Shown: positions 1 through 9,799 of the stretch, in pieces
Layout: each line of letters opens with the position of its first letter
Numbering within the stretch: the first letter of the stretch is position 1
From: an uncultured Eubacteriales bacterium
Lineage (GTDB): Bacteria > Bacillota > Clostridia > Christensenellales > Borkfalkiaceae
Direction of reading: 5' to 3'
Assembly: GCA_902465495.1 (NCBI GenBank)
Contig: CABQND010000023.1
Coordinates: 1 to 31,556, forward strand
DNA length: 31,556 nt
Notes under the pieces: generated by a model
The model's input: the letters and a program-made list of their open reading frames with translations, nothing else
Database searches by the model: none
Told to the model about the DNA's origin: nothing
Program-made: the position numbers and the translations under genes

Positions 1-34
1 CGCACTTTTATTGTACTCATGTAAAATTACACCT

Positions 35-3000
35 TTAATTGTTATCAAATCCGATCAGATCTCCGACATGGCTGTTTCCGTCCACGTTGCCTTCGTTGAC
101 ACAATCGGTCACCGTCGAACCTGCACCGAGATACCCGCCGATCCCGCCGACATTCGTCTTTGCCCAAACATCTCCGTAATTTGTACAGCCGCTGATCGAA
201 GAAGTCGTCGTGATCCAACCGCAAATGCCTCCGAATCCTTTTCCTTCTCCCTCGGCGTCTTCCAAAAGTCTGACCGAACCGTAATTGTTGCAATCCTGTA
301 CAGTCGCTTTATACGAACTGCCGATGATTCCGCCGCCAGACAACGCCGTATAGACATCGCCGTAATTGTCGCAAGACTCGATCGTTCCGCCGTATTCTCC
401 TACAATACCGCCGGCCTTCGAAACCGTTGCCGTGATCGTGCCGTAATTTACGCATCCGCTCACGAGCTGGGTATTGTACCCCGCGATGCCGCCGACACTG
501 CCCGTGCCCGTAATATTGCCGTAGTTTTTACAGTCGGTAACCGACATTCCCGCAGAATAGCAATGCCCGACAATGCCGCCGACCATTCCGCCCTCTGCAG
601 TGCTCGTAATATCTCCGTAGTTTACGCAGCGCTCAACCGTCGAAGCTGTTGACATGCCGATGATACCGCCGACGTTCGCGTTATCCCCCGAAATAGCGCC
701 GTAGTTCACGCAATCATTCATCGAAGAAGATTTAAAAGACCCTGCAATTCCACCGACATTTGCCGTAGATCCCGCCGTAGTCGTGATATTTCCGTAGTAA
801 CTGCATCCGGAAATCGTACTTGTCTTTTCAGCAACGCCCACGATACCTCCGACCACGCCCGATTTGTCTGCACAAATAATATTTACATAGCTGCGAATAT
901 TGCCGATCGTTCCGCCTTGGACGTAATACACCAGCCCGCCGATGCGGTTTTTGGCAGAGATCGTTCCGTGAATGGTCAGATCGTGGATATTTCCTTTTGA
1001 GGCGGCGATCAGTCCGACTGCATACAACCCCGTATTATCGTAAGACATGTTTGCGATCGTATATCCGTCGCCGTCGAAATTGCCGTAGAACCATCTATAA
1101 GTAGTGGACGTACCGCCGTTAAAACAGATCGGCGTCCAAGGCAGATTATTCAGATCAATGCTTGCCGTCAGGCGGTAATACTGATCCTGCCCGTAAGAGA
1201 CGTTACGCGACAGTTCGGACAGATAGGCAAGCTGTGCGCCCGTCGCGATGAGGTACGGGTCTTCCGCTGTGCCCGAACCGCCGGCAAACCCATCCGCAAC
1301 ACTGCCGTCCCACACGTCGCACGCAGAATATGTCACGGTATAGGAAACATCTCCTTCCATCACGCCCGAAACAAAGAACTGATCGGGCAGATACCCCTCT
1401 TTTTCAGGCGTTGCGGTCTGCTCTTTTCCGTATCTTGTGCCGTACGCCAGCGAAAGTTCAAGCGGTTCGCCCGCTGCACCGCCGTCGCGGAGATTGTAGT
1501 CGATCCGCAGCGTGTAATTGCGCAGAGTTTCATTGAATATTGCAAAGTATTCGGTATCCTGCGCTACTTTTTCGGCGGAAAGATCGACGATTTCCCCGTC
1601 CTCCGTCAATGACCAGCCCGCAAATTCGTAGGTATATTGCACGGTTTCTTCACGTACCGGCGTTTCTCCGCTGAATACAGGCGTTTCATTATATTTAAAA
1701 TACGTTTCTTCCTTTGCGATCCCGTCGACATAGAACGCAACCAGATATTCGCGCTCCGCTGCCGTAAAAACTGCATAGTAAACGATGTCGCGATCGACGA
1801 TCTGCGAAGAAAGTTCTATAATCTCACCGTCCTCGCTCAAAGACCAGCCCGCAAATGTGTAATTGTACTGCGGGTCGCTTTCCTTGACAGGTGTACCCTC
1901 ATAGAAAGGCACACTCCCTTTATCCGCCTTATAAGAGGTTTCCGTACCGTCAATGCTGAACGTCACCGTAAATTGCTTTTTCACCTCTTCAAATACAGCA
2001 TAGAACGTCAGTTCCCTTTCCACGGTAATTTCGGAAAGATCGACAAGTTCACCGCCTTCGGTAAGAGACCAACCTTTGAAACGATACTCATAATCTCCCG
2101 TCGAAGGCTTGGAAGGCGTCCCCGCATAGGCAGGTACAGTTCCATAATCGGCGGCAACGGTGTTATCCGCCCCGTCAATGACCCAATGCACATTGTATTG
2201 GCGCAAAACAGGCGTGAATATTGCCGTATAAGTCGCTTCGCCCGTGACCGCAGGAAGTGTATCTTCGGTGGAATAATCCGCCTGCCCGTCGTTCCAGCCC
2301 GCAAACACATAATCATACTGTGCCGTCGAAGCCTTTACGGGCGTTTGCCCTTCATACGCGGGTACGGTCCCGTATTCGAGAGTTTCAGACGAAAGCTCCG
2401 TTCCGTCATTTACGAATTTGACGGCATAACGGTTGACCGTTGACGAGAACACCGCATAAAAAGTCACTTCTGAGGTAATTTTCATCTCCTCGGCGTCAAG
2501 CACCTCCCCTCCTTCGGTGCGTGCCCAGCCTGCAAATGCATAGGTATACTGCGCCGTATTTTCTTTGGAAGGTGTTTCGCCGCCATAAACCGCCTTTGTT
2601 CCGTATGCGAGGTATCCTTCCGTCAACGCGCCTTCGACGTTCCACGTCACTTTGTATTCGTTCTTATCCGTTTTGAAAACGGCGGTATACTCCGTTTCCC
2701 CCGTCAGAACAGGAAGCGCTTCATCCTTTGCGTAACTGTTTGTGCCGTCCGTCCAGCCGTCGAACAGGAAGGTATACTCGGCTGTCGCCGCCTTCTGAGG
2801 CTCCTCGCCGCGGTATTCGACGGCACTGCCGTATTCCAGCGTCTTTTCTTCCAAAGTCACTCCCTCGCAGACGAAGCACACGGCATATTGGTTTTTGACC
2901 GCGTTGTAAGCCGCCGTATATTCCGCATTCGCCGTCACTGCGGGAAACGCATCCAAAATTACGCCGTCCGCACCTTTCCAGCCGGCAAACGTGTAGGTAA

Positions 3001-3205
3001 ATTCCGCCGTTGCGGCGCGCGAAGGCGCGTTTCCTTCATAGGCAGGCACCTCGCCTTCGGCAAGCGACTGTTCATACAGCACCGTGCCGTCCCAATCTTG
3101 GAACGTTACCGTATAGGTTGATTTTGTTTCCGCGCAAGACGCCGCCCCCAGCAAAAACAGCGCCGTCATGATGCACAGAAGACATGTACTCCAAATTTTT
3201 TTCAT
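35..3205 (-). CDS. Lipoprotein with seven InlB-type repeats and a GLUG-repeat C-terminal region
   Basis: This 1056-residue exported protein has an N-terminal signal peptide ending in a weak lipobox-like AASC at about residues 21-24. Seven consecutive repeats of about 70 residues follow, each with a pattern like Y-x-V-x-F at its start, YEG..P in the middle and F-A-G-W near the end, typical of the Listeria-Bacteroides (Flg_new/InlB B) repeat. A linker with the motif GTAEDPYLI leads into about nine GLUG-like units (C-x-N-Y-G-x-I then V-G-G-I-x-G), which should fold as a beta-helix. No catalytic motif is visible, so adhesion or scaffolding at the cell surface is inferred. It is the last gene of the five-gene surface operon inside the window, 37 bases after its paralogue, and starts at an ATG behind AAGGAGG. 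Transcription could continue past the window edge. Confidence 0.85.
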   Translation of the reverse strand: MKKIWSTCLLCIMTALFLLGAASCAETKSTYTVTFQDWDGTVLYEQSLAEGEVPAYEGNAPSRAATAEFTYTFAGWKGADGVILDAFPAVTANAEYTAAYNAVKNQYAVCFVCEGVTLEEKTLEYGSAVEYRGEEPQKAATAEYTFLFDGWTDGTNSYAKDEALPVLTGETEYTAVFKTDKNEYKVTWNVEGALTEGYLAYGTKAVYGGETPSKENTAQYTYAFAGWARTEGGEVLDAEEMKITSEVTFYAVFSSTVNRYAVKFVNDGTELSSETLEYGTVPAYEGQTPVKASTAQYDYVFAGWNDGQADYSTEDTLPAVTGEATYTAIFTPVLRQYNVHWVIDGADNTVAADYGTVPAYAGTPSKPSTGDYEYRFKGWSLTEGGELVDLSEITVERELTFYAVFEEVKKQFTVTFSIDGTETSYKADKGSVPFYEGTPVKESDPQYNYTFAGWSLSEDGEIIELSSQIVDRDIVYYAVFTAAEREYLVAFYVDGIAKEETYFKYNETPVFSGETPVREETVQYTYEFAGWSLTEDGEIVDLSAEKVAQDTEYFAIFNETLRNYTLRIDYNLRDGGAAGEPLELSLAYGTRYGKEQTATPEKEGYLPDQFFVSGVMEGDVSYTVTYSACDVWDGSVADGFAGGSGTAEDPYLIATGAQLAYLSELSRNVSYGQDQYYRLTASIDLNNLPWTPICFNGGTSTTYRWFYGNFDGDGYTIANMSYDNTGLYAVGLIAASKGNIHDLTIHGTISAKNRIGGLVYYVQGGTIGNIRSYVNIICADKSGVVGGIVGVAEKTSTISGCSYYGNITTTAGSTANVGGIAGSFKSSSMNDCVNYGAISGDNANVGGIIGMSTASTVERCVNYGDITSTAEGGMVGGIVGHCYSAGMSVTDCKNYGNITGTGSVGGIAGYNTQLVSGCVNYGTITATVSKAGGIVGEYGGTIESCDNYGDVYTALSGGGIIGSSYKATVQDCNNYGSVRLLEDAEGEGKGFGGICGWITTTSSISGCTNYGDVWAKTNVGGIGGYLGAGSTVTDCVNEGNVDGNSHVGDLIGFDNN

Positions 3206-3242
3206 TGATTCCTCCTTATTTTTCGCAATCTCCGCAAAAAGG

Positions 3243-5942
3243 TCATGCCGATTTTACTTTTCCGAAACTTTGATTGGATTCAGATGTGCTGGTCGATGTG
3301 AGCTGTCCGCAGATCTGCCCGACCGATGAATTCCCCGCGATCGTGCCGTAGTTCGTACAGCCGCTTACCGCGCCGTACCCGTAATTGCTGCCTGCGATCC
3401 CGCCGACATATGCGCCGCTGCCGAGTGCGGATGCGTCGACCCGTCCGTAGTTTACGGACTGCGCGATCACTGCCCCGTTGCAAGCGCCGATGACTCCGCC
3501 CGTATACGAACCGTTCGCAAAGACGTGTCCGTAATTCGTACAATCTGCCACTTCGGGCTTATATTGCGTGTCGGAAACCGTCTTCATGTCCGCACGCCCG
3601 ACGATGCCGCCGATGACCGAATTTGTTCCCGTATACCTGCTTGTAATGCGCGCATAGTTTTTGCAATTTTCAATGCGGCTTGCAAACGGCTGAGCGCGCA
3701 ATGTATCGACCTGCAAGGAACCTGCAATACCGCCCACAGAAGAAGATTCGCTCGTCACTTCACCGTAATTTTCGCAATCGGCGATGCGGTACAGAGAATA
3801 CCCTACAATGCCGCCCGCATTGGATTTTGTCGCATAGACCATGCCGCGATTTTCAAATGTCTGCACCTTGCCGCTGCTGTATCCCGCGATGCCCCCGACA
3901 TACTGCGCGCCGCGCACGATGCCTTCGTTATACCCGTTTTGCGCGTCCGTTTCCTTTGCATAGCCGAACACACCGCCCGTATAGGAAGCGCCGAACACGG
4001 GCGCATAGTTGCTCACGTTTTCCATCGACGAGCCTTCGCCGCCCGCATACCCGACGACGCCGCCCGTATTGGATTTTGTCGAACTGACAAAACCGTAGTT
4101 TTTGCAATCGATCACCACTCCGCCCTCGACCTTTCCGACGACGCCGCCGACACTGCCCGTGCCCGCCGAAACGCGCACGGCGCCGTAGTTGACACAGCCG
4201 CGCAACGTGCCCGTAACACAGCCCGCCACGCCGCCGAAACGGTAACAACCGCTGTTTCCGTTATCGAAGATCTGCGCGTAATTGATACAGTTTTCGGCAT
4301 TCCCCGCGCCGAAACCGAACACGCCGCCGACATTTCCGAAGCCGTATACCTGACCATAGGTCGTACAGCCTGTAATTTCGCCCTGATTGTTCCCCGCGAG
4401 TATTGCCGTATATTTTGCAACAGAGCGCACCGTCCCTTCCACAATTAAGCCACGGATCGTGCCGCTCACCGTCGAAAACAGACCATGTCCCGAATTTGCG
4501 TTGGTATTGGCAAGAGTGCTCTCGTATTGCAGATGAATGATCGCATGCCCGTTTCCGTCAAAATTGCCCGCAAACGGGAGAGAATACGAACCGATCGCCT
4601 TCCACGCAAGCCCGTTCAGGTCGATGTCGTTGTTGAGGACAAAATATTTCCCCGCAAAATTCTGCGTAGCCGATTCGATCGCCAAGCGGTACAGTTGCGC
4701 TCCGCTCACGATCAAATACGGATCTTCCGCCGTTCCGGTCCCCTCTGTGACGGGGGCATCCGTTCCGTCCCACACATCGAATTGCGCATACACAACTTCA
4801 AGCGCAGTGTCCTGTTCCATGAAACCCGTGCACAGCGCAATACGCGGCGCAAGGCCCGCAAATGTCGGAGACGCAACACTGAAAATTTCTCCGTAGGCAT
4901 AATTCGCCGTATAATTGCCTAGCTCGTTTGTTCCGTCAGTATAACGAATGCTGAGCGTGAATTCACGCGCGCTCTTTTCATAGACGGCGACAAACTCCAT
5001 GTCTTCGGAAATTGCGGGAAGAGAAGAATATTCCAATCCCTCACATTCCCAATGATCGAAACGATAATCAAAGCGATCGTCGCTCTCGCGGGAAGGCAAA
5101 ACCTGTGAGGAATCGGGAATGCTTCCGTATTCTGTTTTCTGTTCGGCAAGCAGTGCGCCGTCATAATCGAGGAAACGGACAGTAAATGTCATATATACCG
5201 CTTTGAACACTGCGGTATAGGTACATGCCTGCGTCGCCGCGGGAAGAGTTTCGCCCGCGGCATAAAATTCGTCTCCGCATTGCCATCCCGTAAACTCGTA
5301 TGTACAAAATTCTGTCCCCTTTTTATAGGGAGTGCCGTAAAAGGCGGGCACAGAGCCGACGGGCACGGGCACGGCAAGGACTTCTCCCTCCACATCGAAA
5401 GAAATAATATAACCGTCTTCCGTTTCAACGATTGCAGTATAGCGCTGATCGCCGTACACGGGGGCAAACTCTTTATCCCAACCGACGATCGAAACGAGCA
5501 TACCGTCAAGGACAAACTCCGTTTCACCGCCATATGCGGGAATTTCTCCGAACGCCACTTCCTGTGTGATGATCTGCCCGCAGACGGAAAATTCCACCGT
5601 AAAAGTCTGCACCTTGGACAAGAAAGAAGCACGGATCACCGTATTTTCATACACCGCGGGAAGCGCGTCTTCGTAGACGGTGCCCGCGATCTCCCAGCCC
5701 GCAAAAACATATTCCGTGCCTTCCGAACCTGTGCGCGTCGGCGTCACTCCCGTATAAACGGGCGAACTTCCCTTTTCGACGGTGACAACCTGCAATAAAT
5801 TCTCCTCGGCGTCTACAAAATTGACCGTCACGGTCTGCGCGGACGGTGCGTTTTGTTCCGCTTTTTGACAACCGACGAGGACAGCGGCACACACAGAAAC
5901 AATCAGCAAAGCCGTAAACAACAAGATTCTTTTCAGTTTCAT
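3243..5942 (-). CDS. Lipoprotein with InlB-type repeats and GLUG repeats (paralogue of the neighbouring gene)
   Basis: This 899-residue protein begins with a clear lipoprotein signal: a hydrophobic stretch ending in LVGC, with Cys at about residue 25. About five InlB/Flg_new-type beta-grasp repeats follow (Y/F-x-V-x-F starts, F-x-G-W ends). Then comes the same VWDG...GTAEDPYLI linker as in the downstream gene and about a dozen NYG/VGGI.G units of the GLUG type. The shared linker and order of domains show that the two genes are paralogues that differ in repeat number. The ATG overlaps the stop codon of the preceding lipoprotein gene as ATGA, with GGGAGGTG upstream, so translation is probably coupled. 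No enzyme motif is seen. A surface-adhesion or matrix role is inferred from the repeat families only. Confidence 0.87.
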   Translation of the reverse strand: MKLKRILLFTALLIVSVCAAVLVGCQKAEQNAPSAQTVTVNFVDAEENLLQVVTVEKGSSPVYTGVTPTRTGSEGTEYVFAGWEIAGTVYEDALPAVYENTVIRASFLSKVQTFTVEFSVCGQIITQEVAFGEIPAYGGETEFVLDGMLVSIVGWDKEFAPVYGDQRYTAIVETEDGYIISFDVEGEVLAVPVPVGSVPAFYGTPYKKGTEFCTYEFTGWQCGDEFYAAGETLPAATQACTYTAVFKAVYMTFTVRFLDYDGALLAEQKTEYGSIPDSSQVLPSRESDDRFDYRFDHWECEGLEYSSLPAISEDMEFVAVYEKSAREFTLSIRYTDGTNELGNYTANYAYGEIFSVASPTFAGLAPRIALCTGFMEQDTALEVVYAQFDVWDGTDAPVTEGTGTAEDPYLIVSGAQLYRLAIESATQNFAGKYFVLNNDIDLNGLAWKAIGSYSLPFAGNFDGNGHAIIHLQYESTLANTNANSGHGLFSTVSGTIRGLIVEGTVRSVAKYTAILAGNNQGEITGCTTYGQVYGFGNVGGVFGFGAGNAENCINYAQIFDNGNSGCYRFGGVAGCVTGTLRGCVNYGAVRVSAGTGSVGGVVGKVEGGVVIDCKNYGFVSSTKSNTGGVVGYAGGEGSSMENVSNYAPVFGASYTGGVFGYAKETDAQNGYNEGIVRGAQYVGGIAGYSSGKVQTFENRGMVYATKSNAGGIVGYSLYRIADCENYGEVTSESSSVGGIAGSLQVDTLRAQPFASRIENCKNYARITSRYTGTNSVIGGIVGRADMKTVSDTQYKPEVADCTNYGHVFANGSYTGGVIGACNGAVIAQSVNYGRVDASALGSGAYVGGIAGSNYGYGAVSGCTNYGTIAGNSSVGQICGQLTSTSTSESNQSFGKVKSA

Positions 5943-8080
5943 ACCGCACCTCCCGCCTCGATGCGCACATTGCGCGCCGTCAGCCCGAGATTAAAGGAAA
6001 AAATCCCGAGCACCAAAGGTTCGCCTTTGAACACGTCCGCCGATAGAGATGTGATCTTTGTACCGTTTGCATACAGATCGACCGAATTGCCCTGCCGCAC
6101 GATTTTCATTGCGACAAATTGTCCGTCCGTGTATCGGAGCCCGTCGACGGGATACTCCTTCGACCCGCTCCATTCAAAATCATTCTCTGCTTTCGTCACA
6201 ATACCTACGTCGTTGCAAGTGAGATTATTTTCGCCGCAAACATAAAAGAAGCGGCTCGTTTGAGAATTTGCGAGCAACAATCCGAATTTCGGATATGCGT
6301 CGTTATTGTAGAGCGCATCGACCGTGATCTCCGCCTCAAAAGTAAAATCTCCTTCCTGAACGGTACGGCTGTATAAAAGGCTCGTTCCGCCGCTTTTCAG
6401 CGTCAGCTCCGACCCGAACTGCCAGTCACCTTGCGCGACGAACTGTCCGCAATCTCCCCATTCTCCGTTACCGATCTCCGTATATTTTCCGTACGCGGCA
6501 AGGATCGCGCGGCGCACGACGCGGTACCCTTCGTAAGAAAGTTTTGACGGCGCGGAATACAGGCACATATTGCGTACCCCGTTCGGACAAAACTGGGCAT
6601 AAACATCTATGTACTCGACATTCTCCCGCGCAGACGCATAAGCTTGAACCATGCTGTTGAATGCCTCCGCTTCCCGTGCGTCGCAAGAATCGGAAAGCGT
6701 CGGAAGCACGGAAAGAATGCGCAAAGTCATGTCGGGTGCCCCTTCCCCGAATTTTTCGATCAGCGACCGCAAAGCGGAAAATGCGCCGATCACACCTTGC
6801 TCCGCCACGTCATCGTACGAACAGCAGAAAATGACCTCTTTTGCGCCGCGTTCCATGATCAGATCGACATTTTCCGTCCAATACGTCAAAGTACTGCCGC
6901 GGCGCGCAATGCTGATCGAATCGCCGAGCGCCTCCGTATCCGCACCGAAATCCGACCACGCGTCCGCCGCAAGCAAGTCGGCTCCCGCAAACAAATATTC
7001 GGTCGGCGCCGTATTTTTCAAGAAAGTGCCGTCCCCGCTCACCACGGGATGCGTTCCGACATTCTCCCAACTGCAATTCATTCCCGAATAGGATACCCAA
7101 TTGGTCGTCAGCGCGGAAACGGTATTGCGAAGCGCAGGCGCCACGGTGAGATTTCCGTATGCCTCGCCGCGCGTCAGCGAGAGCGCCGAATACGGAATGA
7201 ACACTTCCGCTTCATATCCCACAAACCCGTGGGTATCGAGATCGCACAGGGTGCTTTGCACTTTTACGCCCGTCGCGCTCGCCGAAACCCATGCTCCGTC
7301 TTCGTATTTTTGAAACCAATACTCACCTTTTGCACTTACAAGCACGCGGCGATTATATTTCCCGTATCCGCCCTTATCGCCGTTTCGTCCCAAAATGAAC
7401 TCAACGTTATCGCCGTAAGCGATACTCGAAAGATATTCGTCTACGTTATAAACAATGTTGTCTTCCACCACGGCGCGGACGGTAAATCCGCTGTCTCCAT
7501 AAGAAGCATACCAGTGCGAACGCGCCGTCTGATACGCCGAAGTAGCCTCGACAATGAGCCCGCCTTCTGCAATGGGCGATGCAAATACGCCCTCCACGGT
7601 CACATCGCAATCGGGCATCGAAAAACGGTCGCCCTCGATCGCTTCGCCGTTGACAACGTAGTATAAAAGTTCGCTGTTATACGAAGGTACGTTGCGCAGT
7701 ATCACTTCCTCACCCGCATTCGCGGAAAGAAGGTCGCATGCGAGCGCCCCCTCTTCTTTCGAGATCAAAGTGATCGTGTGCGCGCCTTCACCGTCGGCAA
7801 CCAACGCATATGTGAGCGTGACGTCGCGGGCGGGCATGATAAAACAGTCCCCTTCAATGGCCTCGCCGTCTACATATGCACGAGCAACGGAATACCCGTC
7901 TTTTGCAGAGCGCACGGTAATTTTTTCGCCTGCATCCGCACGCTCGCGTGAAACGATGCGCCCGTAATCGCCTTCCACCGTAATGGAATATTCTCCGCCC
8001 GAAGAGGCGCATGCACTCAGCCCGAATACAAGCAAAAGGCAGACAAGCAGGCACCCGATCGAAATTCTTTTTCTTTTCAT
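5939..8080 (-). CDS. Lipoprotein with beta-sandwich domains and an SGNH-like fold lacking catalytic residues
   Basis: This 713-residue lipoprotein has the lipobox LSAC (Cys24). Visible parts are: two divergent InlB-type repeats ending in MP..DVT (about 30-165); a CBM9/DOMON-like beta-sandwich (about 175-345); a region with the layout of an SGNH/GDSL hydrolase (about 361-530); and a C-terminal LamG-like jelly roll (about 545-710). In the SGNH region the family's block I GDS is replaced by GAD (366-368), the block III G-x-N-D by SYDD (421-424), and the block V D-x-x-H-L by A-P-S-K-L (510-514). All usual catalytic residues are therefore missing and the domain is probably a binding module. It is the third gene of the surface operon, 30 bases after the phosphoesterase gene, with GGGAGAGGTG before its ATG. 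Ligands are likely carbohydrates, by inference from the fold types. Confidence 0.85.
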   Translation of the reverse strand: MKRKRISIGCLLVCLLLVFGLSACASSGGEYSITVEGDYGRIVSRERADAGEKITVRSAKDGYSVARAYVDGEAIEGDCFIMPARDVTLTYALVADGEGAHTITLISKEEGALACDLLSANAGEEVILRNVPSYNSELLYYVVNGEAIEGDRFSMPDCDVTVEGVFASPIAEGGLIVEATSAYQTARSHWYASYGDSGFTVRAVVEDNIVYNVDEYLSSIAYGDNVEFILGRNGDKGGYGKYNRRVLVSAKGEYWFQKYEDGAWVSASATGVKVQSTLCDLDTHGFVGYEAEVFIPYSALSLTRGEAYGNLTVAPALRNTVSALTTNWVSYSGMNCSWENVGTHPVVSGDGTFLKNTAPTEYLFAGADLLAADAWSDFGADTEALGDSISIARRGSTLTYWTENVDLIMERGAKEVIFCCSYDDVAEQGVIGAFSALRSLIEKFGEGAPDMTLRILSVLPTLSDSCDAREAEAFNSMVQAYASARENVEYIDVYAQFCPNGVRNMCLYSAPSKLSYEGYRVVRRAILAAYGKYTEIGNGEWGDCGQFVAQGDWQFGSELTLKSGGTSLLYSRTVQEGDFTFEAEITVDALYNNDAYPKFGLLLANSQTSRFFYVCGENNLTCNDVGIVTKAENDFEWSGSKEYPVDGLRYTDGQFVAMKIVRQGNSVDLYANGTKITSLSADVFKGEPLVLGIFSFNLGLTARNVRIEAGGAV

Positions 8081-8110
8081 GATTCACACCTCTCCCCGAA
8101 CATGCCCCGT

Positions 8111-9799
8111 TCAATCGGAATAATACAGCGTTGACAAAATATCGGTATTGCCGTAAAAATCATAGACGAACTGATTCTGATAGTTATAGAGTTTGTCGTG
8201 GATCGTACTGTAATAATTGACGTATATTTTTTGTTCGCGCTCGTCAAACCCGAAAAGCCCGACAAGCGAATCCAAACCGCTGTTCATTACAATGGTCTGC
8301 GCATTTACCATAAACGCGCTCACCACGTTGCCGTTTTCTCCGACATACTCGCGCACGATGATGTCCTCATTCCCCACATGTCCGCACAGAACCATGAATA
8401 TATTCGGATACTTGCTCAGCCATTTTTCCCACATTTCATCGGCATTGTTGATACTCGTTTTGCCGTTCCAGCCGTAGGATGCGGGACTTGCCGACTCCTC
8501 TGCGTACAGCATCTTGCCGAACCCCGTCAAAAATCCGTGGGTCGATACGATGACGCGGCGGTCGGGATACTGTTCGGTTATGCGGCACGCCCAATCGAGC
8601 GTATCGTCCGAAGGCCCGAAATCGATGGAGAACATCAGGTATTTCACGCCCGCAAATTCAAACAAATAATACGAGTTGACGACATTGTCGGGATCTTGAC
8701 TTCCGCCCCAATACGGGAATGCGCTGATCTTTTCGATCGGGAAAGCCTTGTTCAGTTCACCGAGAGAATGATCGGTCTTGCACTCGTTGTCATAATCGTG
8801 GTTGCCCGGCACAATGATGTACGGGATCTCGTCATCCAACCGCATAAACTGTTTTTTGACGGCGTTATACTGACGATCCCAGTCCTTGCCGTTGGTGATG
8901 CCGTCCGTGATATCGCCCACGGTGATCGCCGCCGCGATCTTGCGCGTCTCTTTTTCGGCAAGCAGGTAATCGAACAGCGCGGGAAGCGCTTTCTGATAGT
9001 GATTGGTGATCATCTGCATATCGGGAATGACAGCAAGGGTATAATCGCAAACGGGATACAATTCATCCTCATAATAGTAATCGTTGCTGCCCAGCCGCGC
9101 ATCGTTGCAATACAGCGACGTATCTTCCTGCACTGTCTTTGTCGGGTCTAACCTGACGTTGAACAGCAGATCGTCCCGCGTCCCGAACCGAATGGCATTG
9201 CCGTTATCCCGATCGCGCGCGATCTCCGCCTCATTGAGCGCATCCGAATAAAGCGTGACCTGGCGGATCCTCCCGTAAAAGGATTTATTGATATTGGTTT
9301 GGTTATTGAAATCGCTCCCGATGCACGGCTCGCGGTAAAACTCGAGGTTGCTCGAACCCGCGCCGCCCGATACTGTTTGCACCGGTTTACCGTCAATGTA
9401 GCAATCAAAACTGCCCGATGACGGGCGGCGCACCACGCTTACAAACGTCCATTCTCCCGTGCGCACGTCCGTTTTGTCAAACACAATGTATCGCTCATAA
9501 TTGTTCCAGTTCACGGTCAGCTGTCCTTCGGCGTTGACCGCATATTCAACGGAAGGCGTATCGGAAACCGAACCGTTTCCGAAGATCACGCCGATCTCCC
9601 CTTCCGCATCCTCTTCGACCTTGATCCAGCTCTCAAACGTATTGGGATCTTCGATCAGAGGCTCATCCAAAATATATTTAATGATACCGCTGCGAAAATC
9701 CACGCCGTGCGCCGCCGTCACGGAATCCGCCACCGGGACCTGCATCACTGCGGCTCCCAGCAATACGGTCAGTGCCGCCGCGACCAATCTCAACTTCAT
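8111..9799 (-). CDS. Secreted LamG-metallophosphoesterase
   Basis: The 562-residue product has a Sec-type signal peptide (about 1-30), a LamG/concanavalin-like domain (about 50-200) and a calcineurin-like metallophosphoesterase domain (about 252-530). Metal-site motifs are visible in order: D260-x-Q262, G-D296, G-N333-H334-D335, H421 in STHG, and H474 in GHVGNED. The first motif has Gln where many family members have His, a variant I recall from other secreted phosphoesterases of this type. It should hydrolyse a phosphomono- or phosphodiester outside the cell, with the LamG domain probably binding a glycan or surface polymer. The substrate cannot be read from the sequence. There is no lipobox or anchor. 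Its ATG overlaps the stop of the upstream gene as ATGA, behind an AAGGAGG site, so the two are coupled. Confidence 0.88.
   Translation of the reverse strand: MKLRLVAAALTVLLGAAVMQVPVADSVTAAHGVDFRSGIIKYILDEPLIEDPNTFESWIKVEEDAEGEIGVIFGNGSVSDTPSVEYAVNAEGQLTVNWNNYERYIVFDKTDVRTGEWTFVSVVRRPSSGSFDCYIDGKPVQTVSGGAGSSNLEFYREPCIGSDFNNQTNINKSFYGRIRQVTLYSDALNEAEIARDRDNGNAIRFGTRDDLLFNVRLDPTKTVQEDTSLYCNDARLGSNDYYYEDELYPVCDYTLAVIPDMQMITNHYQKALPALFDYLLAEKETRKIAAAITVGDITDGITNGKDWDRQYNAVKKQFMRLDDEIPYIIVPGNHDYDNECKTDHSLGELNKAFPIEKISAFPYWGGSQDPDNVVNSYYLFEFAGVKYLMFSIDFGPSDDTLDWACRITEQYPDRRVIVSTHGFLTGFGKMLYAEESASPASYGWNGKTSINNADEMWEKWLSKYPNIFMVLCGHVGNEDIIVREYVGENGNVVSAFMVNAQTIVMNSGLDSLVGLFGFDEREQKIYVNYYSTIHDKLYNYQNQFVYDFYGNTDILSTLYYSD

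Noticed and set aside
100..900. Periodic repeats as a CRISPR array
   Set aside because: The period comes from protein GLUG units of variable length inside an open frame, without identical repeats or unique spacers.
3525..4448. 307-codon plus-strand frame antisense to a GLUG lipoprotein
   Set aside because: It mirrors the repeated NYG/VGG codons of the real gene and has no recognisable domain.
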